Assembly: GCA_005503085.1 (NCBI GenBank)
Contig: SCOI01000024.1
Coordinates: 1-64,000 of the forward strand
Length of the DNA: 64,000 nucleotides
Reading direction: 5' to 3'
Origin: Burkholderiales bacterium C2
GTDB lineage: Bacteria; Pseudomonadota; Gammaproteobacteria; Burkholderiales; Burkholderiaceae_C
Shown here: in pieces, positions 16,512 to 26,800 of the stretch
How positions within the stretch are numbered: position 1 is the first letter of the stretch
How the letters are laid out: the number at the start of each line of letters is the position of its first letter
Translations under genes and position numbers: made by a program
Notes under the pieces: model-generated
Database searches by the model: none
The model's input: the letters and a program-made list of their open reading frames with translations, nothing else
Told to the model about the DNA's origin: nothing

Positions 16512-17432
16512 TTACTCCTTGGTGCGCATGCGCGGGTCGAGCGCGGCGTTCAGCACGTCGGCGAGGAAGGTCAGCGCGATATAGAAGCTGGCGATGATCA
16601 GCACGACCGCCTGCACGACCGGATAATCGTTGCGTGCGATCGAGTCCCAGGCCAGCTGGCCCAGGCCCTGCAGCGAATAGACCGACTCGATCACCACCGA
16701 GCCGCCCAGCATGAAGCCCAGCTCCACCGCGGCCAGCGCCACCACCGGGATGATGGCGTTGCGCAGCGCATGCTTGAAGATCACGCGGGCCGGGCTCAGG
16801 CCCTTGGCACGGGCGGTGCGGATGTAGTCCGAGCCCAGCACGTCCAGCATGCCGGCGCGCGTCAGGCGCATCAGCGATGGCATCGCGTAATAGCCCAGCG
16901 CGATGGCCGGCAGCACAAAATGCAGCCAGCTCTCGTTGCCGGCGACCGGCAGCCATTGCAGGCCCACCGCGAAGATCAGGATCAGGGTCAGCGCGAACCA
17001 GAAGTTCGGCATGGCCTGGCCGACGACGGCGATCATCAGCGCGAGGCGGTCGACCCAGCTGTCGCGGTAGATCGCGGCCAGCACGCCCAGCGGGATCGCC
17101 ACCGCGACGGCCAGCAGCAGGGCCACCGCGCCGAGCTTCAGCGTGATCGGCAGGCGCTCGCCGATCAGCTCCATCACGGTGTTCTGGAAATAGAAGGAGC
17201 GGCCGAAGTCCAGCCGCGCCGCCGCGCCCAGCCAGTCGAAGAACTGCGTCGTGATCGGCCGGTCCAGGCCGTACTGCACGCGTATCTTCTCGATGTCGGC
17301 CGAGGTCGACTCGGCCCCGGCGATCGCGGTGGCCAGGTCGCCCGACAGGTGCAGCAGCATGAAGCTGAGCACGGCGACCGTCAGCATCACGCTGCAGGCC
17401 ACCAGCAGTCGACGCAGGATGTAGATCAGCAT
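16512..17432 (-). CDS. dppB: Dipeptide ABC transporter permease (DppB-like)
   Basis: A 306-residue permease with an N-terminal TM helix (MLIYILRRLLVACSVMLTVA), a periplasmic loop containing YGLDRPITTQFFDWL, and a C-terminal core with the EAA-type loop YIRTARAKGLSPARVI. The terminus VLNAALDPRMR is characteristic of DppB/OppB. It forms the membrane channel with DppC. The gene follows the binding-protein gene by 28 bases. Confidence 0.93.
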   Translation of the reverse strand: MLIYILRRLLVACSVMLTVAVLSFMLLHLSGDLATAIAGAESTSADIEKIRVQYGLDRPITTQFFDWLGAAARLDFGRSFYFQNTVMELIGERLPITLKLGAVALLLAVAVAIPLGVLAAIYRDSWVDRLALMIAVVGQAMPNFWFALTLILIFAVGLQWLPVAGNESWLHFVLPAIALGYYAMPSLMRLTRAGMLDVLGSDYIRTARAKGLSPARVIFKHALRNAIIPVVALAAVELGFMLGGSVVIESVYSLQGLGQLAWDSIARNDYPVVQAVVLIIASFYIALTFLADVLNAALDPRMRTKE

Positions 17433-17460
17433 GGCAGCGGTCTCCCGGCTTTCTCTTTAC

Positions 17461-18969
17461 TTACTTCCAGCTCGCCTTGAAGAAGCGCGGCAGCTCGTCG
17501 GGCTGGGCCTCGAACTTGAGGTCGGAGCTGAAGGCGTAGTTGGTCGAGTAGGAGAACATCGGGGCCCAGAAGGCCTCGGTGGAGATGCGCTGCAGCGCCT
17601 TCGCGTACTTGCTCTTGCGCTCGGCCTTGTCGACGGTGGCGTCGGCGGTCTGCAGCAGCGCGATGGTCTGCGGGTCCTTGGCGGTGTCGTCGGGGCCGCC
17701 CTTGAAGTAGTTGCCGACGAAGGCCGAGGCATCGTTGATCGAGAACGATCCCCAGGCCTGGAAGGAGAGCGGCGCGCGGCCCGAGCGCAGCTCGGTGCGC
17801 AGCGCCGGGTACTGGACGAAGTGCAGGCGCGCGCGGATGCCGACCTTGCGCAGATCGCCGATGATGGCCTCGGCATAGTCGCGCTCGCGGTAGGCCCAGA
17901 GGTCGGTGTCGAAGCCGTTGGCATAGCCGGCCTCGGCCAGCAGGGCCTTGGCCTTGGCGGGGTTGTAGTCGTACTTGACGACGCTGCTGGTGTCGCAGCC
18001 GAACTGGGTGCGGAAGCAGGGCGCGTAGACCGGCTGGCTGCCGCCGCGCACCAGGTTGTCAGCCATGCCCTTGCGGTTGATCGCATGGTTCAGCGCCTGG
18101 CGCACGCGCGGGTCCTTGAAGGGCGCGCTCTCCGGTGTCGTGCCATTGTTGTTGATGGACAGGAAGCCCACCCGCATGGTCTCGCCGCTGAGCACGCTCA
18201 TCTTGGGCATGACCTTGAAGGACTCGGCCTGGTCGGCCGGCACGCGCCAGATCCAGTCGACCGCACCGGTCATCAGCTGGGCCGCGCGCGCCTCCGGGTC
18301 GCGGATCACGACGAACTTGACCGTGCCGATCTGCGGCTGGCCCAGCGGGCTGTCCTTGAAGTAGCTGCCGTTCTTGACCATGGTCACACCCTGGCCCGGT
18401 GTCACCGCAGTGATCTTGTAGGGGCCGGTGCCGACGGGCGCCTTGCTGAAGCCCTCCAGGCCGACCTTCTTGAAGTAGGCGCCCGGGTAGATCGGGGTCG
18501 GCCCGGCCAGGTATTCGAGCGCGGCCGGGAAGGGCGTCTTCAGGTTGATGCGCACCTGGGTCTCGCTGAGCTTGACCACGTCCTTGATCCAGTCGGTGTT
18601 CTGGCGCGTCGCGATCTTCGCGTCCGGGCCGGTCACGGTGTTGAAGGTGAACACCACATCGTCGGCCGAGAACTTGTCGCCGTTGTGGAAGCTGACGCCG
18701 GGCCGCAGGGTCAGCAGCAGCGCGGTCGGCGACTCCCATTTCCAGGCGGTGGCCAGTTGCGGCTTGTACTCGCCGGTCTTGGTGTCGCGGTGGATCAGCG
18801 TGTCCCAGGCCATGTTCGCCAGGATCACGCCCTCGCGCATATTGTTGTGATACGGGCTGACGTTCTCGACCTCGTTGTCCGAGGCGTAGACCAGGGTGTC
18901 GTTGGCCTTGCCCGCGTGGGCAGCAAGCGACGAACACATGAGGAGGGCGGCGATAGCAGTCAGGCGCAT
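17461..18969 (-). CDS. dppA: Periplasmic dipeptide-binding protein of the ABC importer
   Basis: A 502-residue extracytoplasmic solute receptor (SBP family 5). The start at 18969 follows AAGGAA and opens a signal peptide (MRLTAIAALLMCSSLAAHA), unlike the longer in-frame extension to 19143. Family segments include the early TLVYASDNEVENVSPY, the LRPGVSFHNGDKFSADDVVF motif and DPRVRQALNHAINR. Several SBP5 proteins bind substrates other than dipeptides (nickel, glutathione, opines); the cytoplasmic dipeptidase in the operon favours peptides. It is the promoter-proximal gene, divergent from a LysR gene. Confidence 0.9.
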   Translation of the reverse strand: MRLTAIAALLMCSSLAAHAGKANDTLVYASDNEVENVSPYHNNMREGVILANMAWDTLIHRDTKTGEYKPQLATAWKWESPTALLLTLRPGVSFHNGDKFSADDVVFTFNTVTGPDAKIATRQNTDWIKDVVKLSETQVRINLKTPFPAALEYLAGPTPIYPGAYFKKVGLEGFSKAPVGTGPYKITAVTPGQGVTMVKNGSYFKDSPLGQPQIGTVKFVVIRDPEARAAQLMTGAVDWIWRVPADQAESFKVMPKMSVLSGETMRVGFLSINNNGTTPESAPFKDPRVRQALNHAINRKGMADNLVRGGSQPVYAPCFRTQFGCDTSSVVKYDYNPAKAKALLAEAGYANGFDTDLWAYRERDYAEAIIGDLRKVGIRARLHFVQYPALRTELRSGRAPLSFQAWGSFSINDASAFVGNYFKGGPDDTAKDPQTIALLQTADATVDKAERKSKYAKALQRISTEAFWAPMFSYSTNYAFSSDLKFEAQPDELPRFFKASWK

Positions 18970-19102
18970 GGCGGTCGATTCCTTCGTCAGTCCGGGCGAA
19001 AAACATTGCGATGTCGGCAAGAATGCGGGCAGCGCGAGCTTTGCGCCATTTCCAAATTTCGAGGCCTGCGATGCCGAAAAGGCAAGGCAAGCGTTAACCC
19101 TG

Positions 19103-20035
19103 ATGTCCAACAATCCCCTCCTTGCCCGCCAGCTGCAGGACACCGCACTGCGCTACTTTCTTGAGGTGGTCCGCTGCGGATCGATCAGTGAGGCCTCGCA
19201 GCGCCTGAATGTCGCCGGCTCCTCGATCAGCCGCCATATCGCCCAGCTGGAGGATCTGCTGGGCGCAAGCCTGTTCGACCGCCATGCGCGCGGCATGGTG
19301 CCCAGCGCGGCCGGCGAGGTGCTGGCCGTGCATGCGCTGAAGTCGGCCCACGACGCCGAGCGCGCGGTGCACGACATCCAGGCGCTCAAGGGCATGCAGC
19401 GCGGCCGCGTGCACCTGGCCTCGACCGAGGGCTTCTCGATGGAGTTCATGCCGCGCCTGATCGCCGACTTCTCGCGCCAGCATCCGGGCATCCAGTTCCA
19501 TCTCTCGGTCGACCCGCCGGCCGAGGCCACACGCCGCGTGCTGCAGGGCGATGCCGACATCGGCATCACGATGAGCCGCAGCGCCGAGAAGGACCTGAAG
19601 GTCGAGCATTCGCAGCCCTCGCCGGTGCTGGCGGTGATGCGCGCCGGCCATCCGCTGACGCGCTTCAAGCAGCTCGGCCTGTCCCAGCTGCTGGCCTATC
19701 CGATCGCGCTGCCCGAGCAGGACACGACGGTGCGCCAGCTCTTCGACATCGCCTGCAGCCGCCAGCGCCTGAGCGTCGCGCCTGTCCTGACCAGCAACTA
19801 CATCGGCAGCCTGTTCGGCTTTCTGCGCCACCAGGAGGAGGGCGTGACGATCTCGGGCGAGATCTCGATCCGCTACCAGGTCGATCGCGGCGAGCTGGCC
19901 TGCGTGCGCCTGCGCGACCGTGGCCTGGACCTGCGCAATATCGTCGTGCAGACCTTGATGGGCCGCACGCTCTCGCATGCGGCCCAGGCCTTTCTGAAGT
20001 ATCTGAAGGCGCAGCTGGGCGGCCCGGCGGTTTGA
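19103..20035 (+). CDS. LysR family regulator, probable controller of the dipeptide operon
   Basis: A 310-residue LysR-type protein. The HTH covers about 14-75 (GSISEASQRLNVAGSSISRH, then LEDLLGASLFDRHARG), followed by the linker helix and effector domain. The start at ATG 19103 is chosen because upstream in-frame extension runs antisense through the signal peptide of the binding protein. It is divergent from the importer operon across 133 bases, so it probably senses a peptide or amino acid and regulates that operon. There is no adjacent gene on its own strand within 57 bases. Confidence 0.9.
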   Translation: MSNNPLLARQLQDTALRYFLEVVRCGSISEASQRLNVAGSSISRHIAQLEDLLGASLFDRHARGMVPSAAGEVLAVHALKSAHDAERAVHDIQALKGMQRGRVHLASTEGFSMEFMPRLIADFSRQHPGIQFHLSVDPPAEATRRVLQGDADIGITMSRSAEKDLKVEHSQPSPVLAVMRAGHPLTRFKQLGLSQLLAYPIALPEQDTTVRQLFDIACSRQRLSVAPVLTSNYIGSLFGFLRHQEEGVTISGEISIRYQVDRGELACVRLRDRGLDLRNIVVQTLMGRTLSHAAQAFLKYLKAQLGGPAV

Positions 20036-20092
20036 GCGGTCTTTGGGCTTACTATCAGCGCTCTCGTGCGACGCAATCCCAGGGAGGACGAA

Positions 20093-20452
20093 ATGTCCAT
20101 GCATGCCGTTGACCCGAGCAAGCTTTCAGAGTTGCGCCAGCATGCCGAGGCACGCCTGCAAGGCGGCCAGGCACCCAAGACCCTGGGCTGGAGCAGCAGT
20201 GCGCAGGCGCTGAGCCTGCTGCACCGCCTGGCCAGCGATCCGGCCAGCGCGGCCGATGCGCTGAAGCTGCTGCACGAGTTGCAGGTGCATCAGGTGGAGC
20301 TGGATCTGCAGCATGAGCAGATGGAACAGCAGTTGCTGGAGCTCGGCGAGACCCTGCGCCGCGCCGAACAGCGCGGCGATGCGCTGCAGGCCCTGATGGA
20401 CGCTGCCGGCCTGCGTGCGCCGCCCCTGCTGGCAGCTGTGCCGCGCGCCTGA
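20093..20452 (+). CDS. Small PAS-linker-like helical protein
   Basis: A 119-residue soluble protein preceded by a strong AGGGAGG site. Its centre reads LLHELQVHQVELDLQHEQME, a segment normally found just before the PAS domains of large sensor kinases and cyclases (usual form ELQVHQIELEMQNEEL). Here it stands alone, followed only by more coiled-coil-like helix (to about residue 100). No catalytic or DNA-binding motif is present. It lies 22 bases upstream of the Crp-like gene, suggesting one transcript with it and the CheB-CheR fusion. It may dimerise with or modulate a PAS-containing partner. Confidence 0.75.
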   Translation: MSMHAVDPSKLSELRQHAEARLQGGQAPKTLGWSSSAQALSLLHRLASDPASAADALKLLHELQVHQVELDLQHEQMEQQLLELGETLRRAEQRGDALQALMDAAGLRAPPLLAAVPRA

Positions 20453-20474
20453 GCGGCCGGCAGGCCGACCCACG

Positions 20475-21224
20475 ATGGGACATGCACTCTCCCGCCCGCT
20501 GCCGGAATCCTCACAAACCTCCGCGCCCGAGGCGCCGGTCAACCGATTGCTGGCGGCGCTCAGCGAGGCCGAGCAGCAAGGCCTGCGGCCCGATCTGGAG
20601 CCGGTGCTGCTGCGCTATGGCCAGGTGATTCAGGAGCCCGGCCTGGATCTGAAATATCTGTACTTCCCGGTCAGTGCCGTGGTCAGCCTGCTGTGCCCGA
20701 CCGAGAACGGGGCGGCGACGCAGATCGCGGTCGTCGGCAACGAGGGGGTGGTCGGCGTTGCGCTGTTCATGGGCGGCGGCAGCATGCCGGGCCGGGCCTT
20801 TGTGCAATGCGCCGGCCAGGCCTGGCGCATCAAGGCGGTGCCGCTGCTGGCGGAGTTCCATCGCGGCGGCGCGCTGACCCAGCTGCTGCTGCGCTCGACC
20901 CAGGCCCTGATCACGCAGATGGCGCAGACGGCGGTGTGCAACCGGCGCCACGGGCTGGAGCAGCAGCTGTGCCGCTGGCTTCTGCTGAGCCTGGACCGCC
21001 TGAGCGGCAACGAGATGGTGATCACCCACGAAACCATTGCCGGATTGCTGGGCGTGCGCCGCGAGGGCGTCAGCGAGGCCACCGGCCATCTGCGCGAGCT
21101 GGGTCTGATCGAGGGCAGCCGCGGTCATATCACCGTGCTGGACCGCCAGGGCCTGGAGGCGCGGGCCTGCGAGTGCTACCGGGTGCTGCGGCGAGAGTGC
21201 GAGCGCCTGCTGCCGCCGCTCTGA
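20475..21224 (+). CDS. Crp/Fnr family transcriptional regulator
   Basis: A 249-residue regulator with a cyclic-nucleotide-binding-like beta barrel (about 30-145; YLYFPVSAVVSLL, VGNEGVVGVALFMGG) and a C-terminal HTH_Crp (about 165-235; ITHETIAGLLGVRREGVSEA is the recognition region). The barrel lacks the phosphate-binding R-x-A signature of true cAMP sensors and there is no Fnr cysteine cluster, so the ligand is unknown. This variant is common in beta-proteobacteria. It stands between the small helical protein and the CheB-CheR gene on one strand. Confidence 0.9.
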   Translation: MGHALSRPLPESSQTSAPEAPVNRLLAALSEAEQQGLRPDLEPVLLRYGQVIQEPGLDLKYLYFPVSAVVSLLCPTENGAATQIAVVGNEGVVGVALFMGGGSMPGRAFVQCAGQAWRIKAVPLLAEFHRGGALTQLLLRSTQALITQMAQTAVCNRRHGLEQQLCRWLLLSLDRLSGNEMVITHETIAGLLGVRREGVSEATGHLRELGLIEGSRGHITVLDRQGLEARACECYRVLRRECERLLPPL

Positions 21225-21282
21225 GGCAGCGGGCGCCGGGGGATACTCGGCGCGCCCTCCTGCCTGCCCTGACTGCACCCTG

Positions 21283-23823
21283 ATGAGTCCACCGGACACC
21301 ACGCCCCAGCCCGCCTGCCCCCGCATCGTCGGCCTGGGTGCGTCGGCCGGCGGGCTGGTGGCGCTGGAGCAGTTCCTGGCCCAGGTGCCGGCGCGCAGCG
21401 GCCTGGCCTATATCGTGGTCCAGCATCTCGATCCGACCCAGAAGGCCTTGCTGCCCGAGCTGCTGCAGCGGGTGACCGCCTTGCCGGTGCGCCAGGCCGA
21501 GGCGCAGCAGCGCATCGCGCCCGACAGCGTCTATGTGATCGGCCCCAACACCGAGCTGAGCGTGGTGGCCGGCCGGCTGCAGCTGGCCCCGCCCTCGGAG
21601 CCGCGCGGCCTGCGTCTGCCTATCGATGTGCTGTTCTCCTCGCTGGCCCGCGAGCAGGGGCGCCGTGCCATCGCGGTGGTGCTGTCGGGCATGGGGGCCG
21701 ACGGCACGCTGGGGCTGCAGGCCGTGCATGCGGTGGGCGGGCTGGGCGCCGCGCAGACGCCCGAGACCGCGCAGTTCGATGCGATGCCCAAAAGCGCAAT
21801 CGCCGCCGGCTGTGTCGCGCTGGTGGCGCCGCCGCAGGAGCTGCCGGGTCGCATCTTGTCGTGGCTGGCGCGCGAGCCGGCGCCGGCCGCCCAGCCCGGC
21901 GATCTGCAGCGCATCTTCGGCCTGCTGCGCCAGCACACCCGGCATGACTTCTCGCTCTACAAGCCCAGCACCCTGCACCGCCGTATCGAGCGGCGCATGG
22001 CCATCCACGCGCTGACGAGCCTGTCCGGCTATGCAGACTTCCTGGCCGAGAACCCGCAGGAGGTGGAGCTGCTGTTCAAGGAGCTGCTGATCGGGGTGAC
22101 CCACTTCTTCCGCGATGGCCCGGTCTGGCAGCAGCTGGCCGAGCAGACGCTGCCGGAGCTGCTGGCGCGCCGCGCCGGCCAGACCCAGCTGCGCGCCTGG
22201 GTGGTCGGCTGCTCGACCGGCGAGGAGGCCTACTCGCTGGCCATGGTGTTTGCCGAAGTCGTGCAGCGCCTGCCGCAGCACCGCGGCTGCAGCCTGCAGA
22301 TCTTCGCGTCGGACCTGAGCCCGGACGCGATCGGCAGCGCGCGCCGGGGCCAGTACCCGGCCACGCTGCGCGAGCAGCTCTCGCCGCAGCGCCTGGCGCG
22401 CTTCTTCACCGCACAGGAGGGCGGCTACCGCATTGGCAAAAGCATCCGCGACAGCGTGCTGTTCGCGCAGCACGATGTGCTGCTGGACCCACCGTTCACC
22501 AAGCTCGACCTGCTGTGCTGCCGCAATCTGATGATCTACTTCGACGCGGCGCTGCAGCGACGCCTGCTGCCGCTGTTCCACTACAGCCTGCGGCCGGGCG
22601 GCGTGCTGCTGCTGGGCAGCTCCGAAACCGTCGGTCGCTTCACCCATCTGTTCGGTGCGATCGAATCGAAGCTGCGGCTGTATCTGCGCCAGGACCATGC
22701 CGCCGCCGGCAGCGACTTCTTGATGACCTCCTTCCCCCCACTTTCCAAGCTCAAGCAGGAGTCCACCGTGAGCATAGCCAATTCGCCCGCCGCCATTCCG
22801 GACGGCACCGAGAGCCTGCAGGTGGCGGCCGACCATTTGCTGCTGCAGGTGCATGCGCCGCCGGCCGTGGTGGTGAACCCGGCCGGCGACATCGTCTACA
22901 TCAGCGGCCGCACCGGCAAGTATCTGGAACCCGCCGCCGGCAAGGCCAACTGGAACTTTCATGCGATGGTGCGCGAGGGCCTGCGCGCGCCGGTCGGTGA
23001 GGCCCTGCGCCAGGTGGCGCTGCAGGACGAGCCGGTGCTGCTGCGCGGCCTGCAGCTGCCGGCCTCGCCAGGCGTTCAGACGGTCGATGTGACCGTGCAG
23101 GCGGTGCGCGAGCCCGGGGTGCTGCAGGGCATGGTGATGATTGTGTTCCGCGATGTCGCCGCGCCGCCGGCCGGGCGCGGCCGGCGCAAGACGCCGGCCG
23201 CCCTGGATGCCTCGCATGCGGCCGAGCTGCAGCAATGCCGCGACGAGATCCAGGCGCTGCGCGAGGAGGCGCGGGCGTCGAAGGAGGAGCTGCAGTCGGC
23301 CAACGAGGAACTGCAGTCCACCAACGAAGAACTGCAGTCGGCCAACGAGGAGCTGACCACCTCGAAGGAGGAGATGCAGTCGATGAACGAGGAGCTGCAG
23401 ACCGTCAATGCCGAGATGCAGACCAAGCTCGACGATCTGGCGCTGGCGCAGAGCGATATGAAGAACCTGCTCAACAGCACCGACATCGCGATGCTGTTCC
23501 TGGACCAGGGGCTGAACGTGCGGCGCTTCACCGAACGGGCGTCCAAGCTGATCAATCTGCGCGACAGCGATATCGGCCGGCCGCTCAGCGATCTGACCAC
23601 CAGCCTGCAGTACCCCGACCTTCACGAGGACGCGCATGAGACGCTGCGCACCCTGGTGTTTTCCGAGAAGCAGATCCTGAGCAGCGCCCAGCGCTGGTTC
23701 TCGGTGCGCATCATGCCCTACCGGCGCCTCGACAACGTCATCGACGGCGCGGTGATCACCTTTGTCGACATCACCGCGACCAAGGAGCTGGAGGCGCGGC
23801 TGCGGCTGGCCTCGAAGGGCTGA
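21283..23823 (+). CDS. CheB-CheR fusion protein with PAS domains
   Basis: An 846-residue fusion. Residues about 13-195 form a CheB methylesterase (catalytic S21 in GASAGG, H48 in VQHLDP, D140 in GMGADG). About 205-475 form a CheR methyltransferase with the SAM site VVGCSTGEEAYSLA and CCRNLMIYF. A PAS-like region follows (about 510-615), then a long helix of repeated ELQS-x-NEE heptads (about 660-715), then a second PAS domain (about 722-840). It has no receiver and no kinase. Such fusions link reversible protein methylation to PAS sensing; the substrates are unknown, as no chemoreceptor gene is in the window. Confidence 0.95.
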   Translation: MSPPDTTPQPACPRIVGLGASAGGLVALEQFLAQVPARSGLAYIVVQHLDPTQKALLPELLQRVTALPVRQAEAQQRIAPDSVYVIGPNTELSVVAGRLQLAPPSEPRGLRLPIDVLFSSLAREQGRRAIAVVLSGMGADGTLGLQAVHAVGGLGAAQTPETAQFDAMPKSAIAAGCVALVAPPQELPGRILSWLAREPAPAAQPGDLQRIFGLLRQHTRHDFSLYKPSTLHRRIERRMAIHALTSLSGYADFLAENPQEVELLFKELLIGVTHFFRDGPVWQQLAEQTLPELLARRAGQTQLRAWVVGCSTGEEAYSLAMVFAEVVQRLPQHRGCSLQIFASDLSPDAIGSARRGQYPATLREQLSPQRLARFFTAQEGGYRIGKSIRDSVLFAQHDVLLDPPFTKLDLLCCRNLMIYFDAALQRRLLPLFHYSLRPGGVLLLGSSETVGRFTHLFGAIESKLRLYLRQDHAAAGSDFLMTSFPPLSKLKQESTVSIANSPAAIPDGTESLQVAADHLLLQVHAPPAVVVNPAGDIVYISGRTGKYLEPAAGKANWNFHAMVREGLRAPVGEALRQVALQDEPVLLRGLQLPASPGVQTVDVTVQAVREPGVLQGMVMIVFRDVAAPPAGRGRRKTPAALDASHAAELQQCRDEIQALREEARASKEELQSANEELQSTNEELQSANEELTTSKEEMQSMNEELQTVNAEMQTKLDDLALAQSDMKNLLNSTDIAMLFLDQGLNVRRFTERASKLINLRDSDIGRPLSDLTTSLQYPDLHEDAHETLRTLVFSEKQILSSAQRWFSVRIMPYRRLDNVIDGAVITFVDITATKELEARLRLASKG

Positions 23824-23833
23824 GGTCCGGGCC

Positions 23834-26800
23834 CTAGATATTCGCCATCGCGAGGAAGTCCAGCAAGCTGGAGCCGCCCAGCGTCGCGAAGGGCAGCAGC
23901 ACGGCCTTCAGCAGCGGCTGCTGCGAGAACGGCGCGAAGGCGCCTTCATCGAGCGTCTTGATGCGCTCGCGCAGCAGCTCCAGCTGGCGCGGCGCCGGCA
24001 GCGCCTGGGCATCGGGCCCATGGGCCTGCAGCAGCCAGTCGCCGACGGCCGTCAGGGCCTGGCGCCGCGCCTTCTCGGCCGCGCGGCGCAGGCAGATCGC
24101 GCTGAGCAGCACGACGCCGATATCGAACAAGGCCATCGCGAGGGCCATCGTCGGCATCTGCCAGTTGTCGAAGAACTGGCTGCGCGACAGCAGCAGCAGC
24201 GACAGCACGATGAAGGGGTAGTAGATCAGCCCGGTCACGCAGCGCGTGCGCTGGGCGATGAACTGCAGATTGATCCAATGATCGACCACCTCGGGCTTGG
24301 CGATGCCCATCTGGCGGCCGAAGAACTGGATGGCGCGGTCCGGCCAGTTGGCGCGGCCCGGCCGCAGCTCGCGCACGAAACGCAGGCAGATCAGCGTGGC
24401 ATCGGCGACATAGAAGACCAGGAAGTTCATCAGCACGATGGCGGCAATCGCCAGCAGCAGATGGACCGAGCTGGAGACCGGCCCGCGCTGCGGCGCGCCC
24501 GAGGGCTCGGCCAGGCCGGTGTGCAGCGCGAGGCCGACGGCCAGCACCAGCACCGTGCAGGCCAGGCTGCGCAGAAAGCGCGAGCCGGTCCGGTTCTGCA
24601 CGATGAAGTGACGCCACAGCGCCAGCTTGCCGGCCGTCATCCGTTCGGCCCGGACGCTGGCCGGCCGAGTGTGCGCATCGTTGGGGCCGTGCAGCGTGAA
24701 GACATGGGCCAGCCGGCACCAGAAGCCCAGCTGCGCATCCTCGCGCGCCTGCTCGGCAACCAGCCGGCGCCGGGTCTGGCCCAGATGCAGGTTCAGGCTG
24801 AGCCGGTCCAGATTGCGTGTCAGCGCGGTCCAGCCCCTGAACACCAGGTACAGGCACAGCAGCAGGGTCAACAGATGGATGGCCTCGGTGGGCCACAGGC
24901 TGATGCCCTCGCTGAAGCTGATGGGCTTGCCGTCCCGGGTCAGCCAATCGGCGAAGCCCGGCCATTGATGCGCCAGCACGACCGGCAGCACCAGTTGCAG
25001 CAGCATCAGCAGCAGGGCCAGCACGGCCTGACGCAGCCAGGCCGGCCAAGGGCCGCCACGATGGGTGGCGAAGCGCCGCAGCCTGCGCTGCAGGGCACGG
25101 TTCAGCGCCAGCGGCGGCAGCCAGACCAGCAGCACCAGCACGCCGGCCAGCAGCGAGAGCACCAGCGGCGAGATATGGGGGTAGCGCGGCGAGCCCGGCG
25201 GGTGGATGTCGGCGCAGGCGGCGAGCTGGCTGCCGCGGCAGGCGCGGCGTTCGTCGTTGCCGGCCTGCGCCAGCGCGCTGAAGTCGAAGGCCATGCTGCG
25301 CCCGATCTCGAAGATGCGGGGCTGGCCCAGCCAGCGCGCCAGCTGCTGCGGGCCGACGCGGCCGGCGCCCGTCTGGTCGTCGAGCGCCAGCCGGGTCGAG
25401 AAAAAGGCCGAGGTCTGGTAGTTGTCGCGAAACGGCGGTGTGCCGGCCTGCAGCCCGTCCGTCAGGCGCAGGCCGAAGTTGGACGCCACAATCAGATTGC
25501 GCGTCCAGGGCTGCTCGCGCGGATGCAGAAAGCGCGCGTCCAGATCGGTGGTGAAGAACAGCGCGTGCGGGAAGTCCGCGCGCAGCGCCTGCAGCACCAG
25601 CAGCTTGTCGTGCACATCGTTGCCCAGCACGCCGATGGCGCGCAGACCGGCGCCGTCGACGCTGCCGGCGCGCAGCTCGCGGTCGCGTTCGCGCAGCCGC
25701 GCCGCCAGCCGGCGCAGATAGTCGTACTGGCTCTGGCCCTCGGCGCGCTCGATGAAGCTGCCGTCGCTGCGGCGCTCGGCATCCTTGGCCGCGCCGCCGT
25801 CCTTCGCGCCGCCGCTCGCCGACGGCGCGCTGCCATGTTCGGGCATCTGGCCGTCGAGGCCGCGGACATAGTGGAAGCGGTTGACGCAGAAACCCTTGTC
25901 GTCGTCCTCGGCGATGCGGAACTCGCGCCGCAGGCTGCGGCCGTACAAGGTGTCCCATTCGGCGACGATGGCGATCTGGTGCGGCGAGTCGGCGCGCTGG
26001 GTCCCGACACGGCACATCTCGCGGTAGCGCTCCTGCCGGGCCTCGCCATTGCCGCCCGGCTCGGGGCTGGCGCGCACCTTCAGCCCGCGCAGCCCCAGCT
26101 CGTTCACCAGGCTGGCGGCCAGCGACTTGTCGTCACCGATGGTGCGCAGCAGCGTGATGCCCTTGCGCTGGAAATAGTCGCTCAGGCTCTCGTTGCGCGC
26201 GTGCCAGGTGTCCTCCAGCAGCTTGGCGTCCGAGACCGTTGCGGCCAGCGAGTAAAAGCGCAGGTCCCAGCCCTTGAAGTGGTCGAGGTCGAAGTCCTGA
26301 CGCTCGCTGTCCCTGATCATCGCGTGCAGGCCGTCCGAGCCCATCGGTCCGAGCGCGCGCCACAGCAGCCGTGAGGGCTGCGATGACTCGGGCTCGAGCT
26401 GCCGGAGCAACTCGCGCCATTTGTCGAAGGGCCGGTCGTAAAACGGGCCGTTGTCCAGCCACAGCACCAGCACCGGGTGGGCCACGGGCTGACGGCCCGG
26501 CAGTGGCTTGAACCATTCGTAGGGCACGGCCTCGGGCAGCGTGCGGGGCGGCTGGTTTTGCGGCAGGAAGTAGCCCAGATGCTCGGTGTCGGCCGGCGCG
26601 TAGTCGGCCGCGTTGAGCGCCGCCAGCACCGCATAGCGCATGCGCCGCCGGCTCTCGACCGACTCGGCATAGGGGCCACCCGAGACCATCGCCGCCAGCA
26701 CGATGATGCGGCCGGCCGGGTCGCTCGCCGGCAGGCGGGCGGCGATCTCTTGCTGGAAGGCGGCCAGGCCTTGCTGCTGGCGCTCCAGCGCCTGCTGCTC

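Noticed and set aside
15411-17480. 689-codon open frame antisense to the DppB/DppC genes
   Set aside because: Mirror frame of permease genes; composition typical of non-coding frames.
18970-19143. N-terminal extension of the dipeptide-binding protein to 19143
   Set aside because: It would place a non-hydrophobic stretch before a clear signal peptide and overlap the LysR start; the ATG at 18969 has its own ribosome site.
21130-23637. 835-codon open frame antisense to the CheB-CheR gene
   Set aside because: It is a GC-driven mirror frame of a clearly real gene; its translation is Gln/Arg/His-rich without any domain.
23762-26374. 870-codon open frame antisense to the large membrane protein
   Set aside because: Low-complexity Gln/Ala/Arg translation, no start signal, opposite a frame with signal anchor and TM helices.
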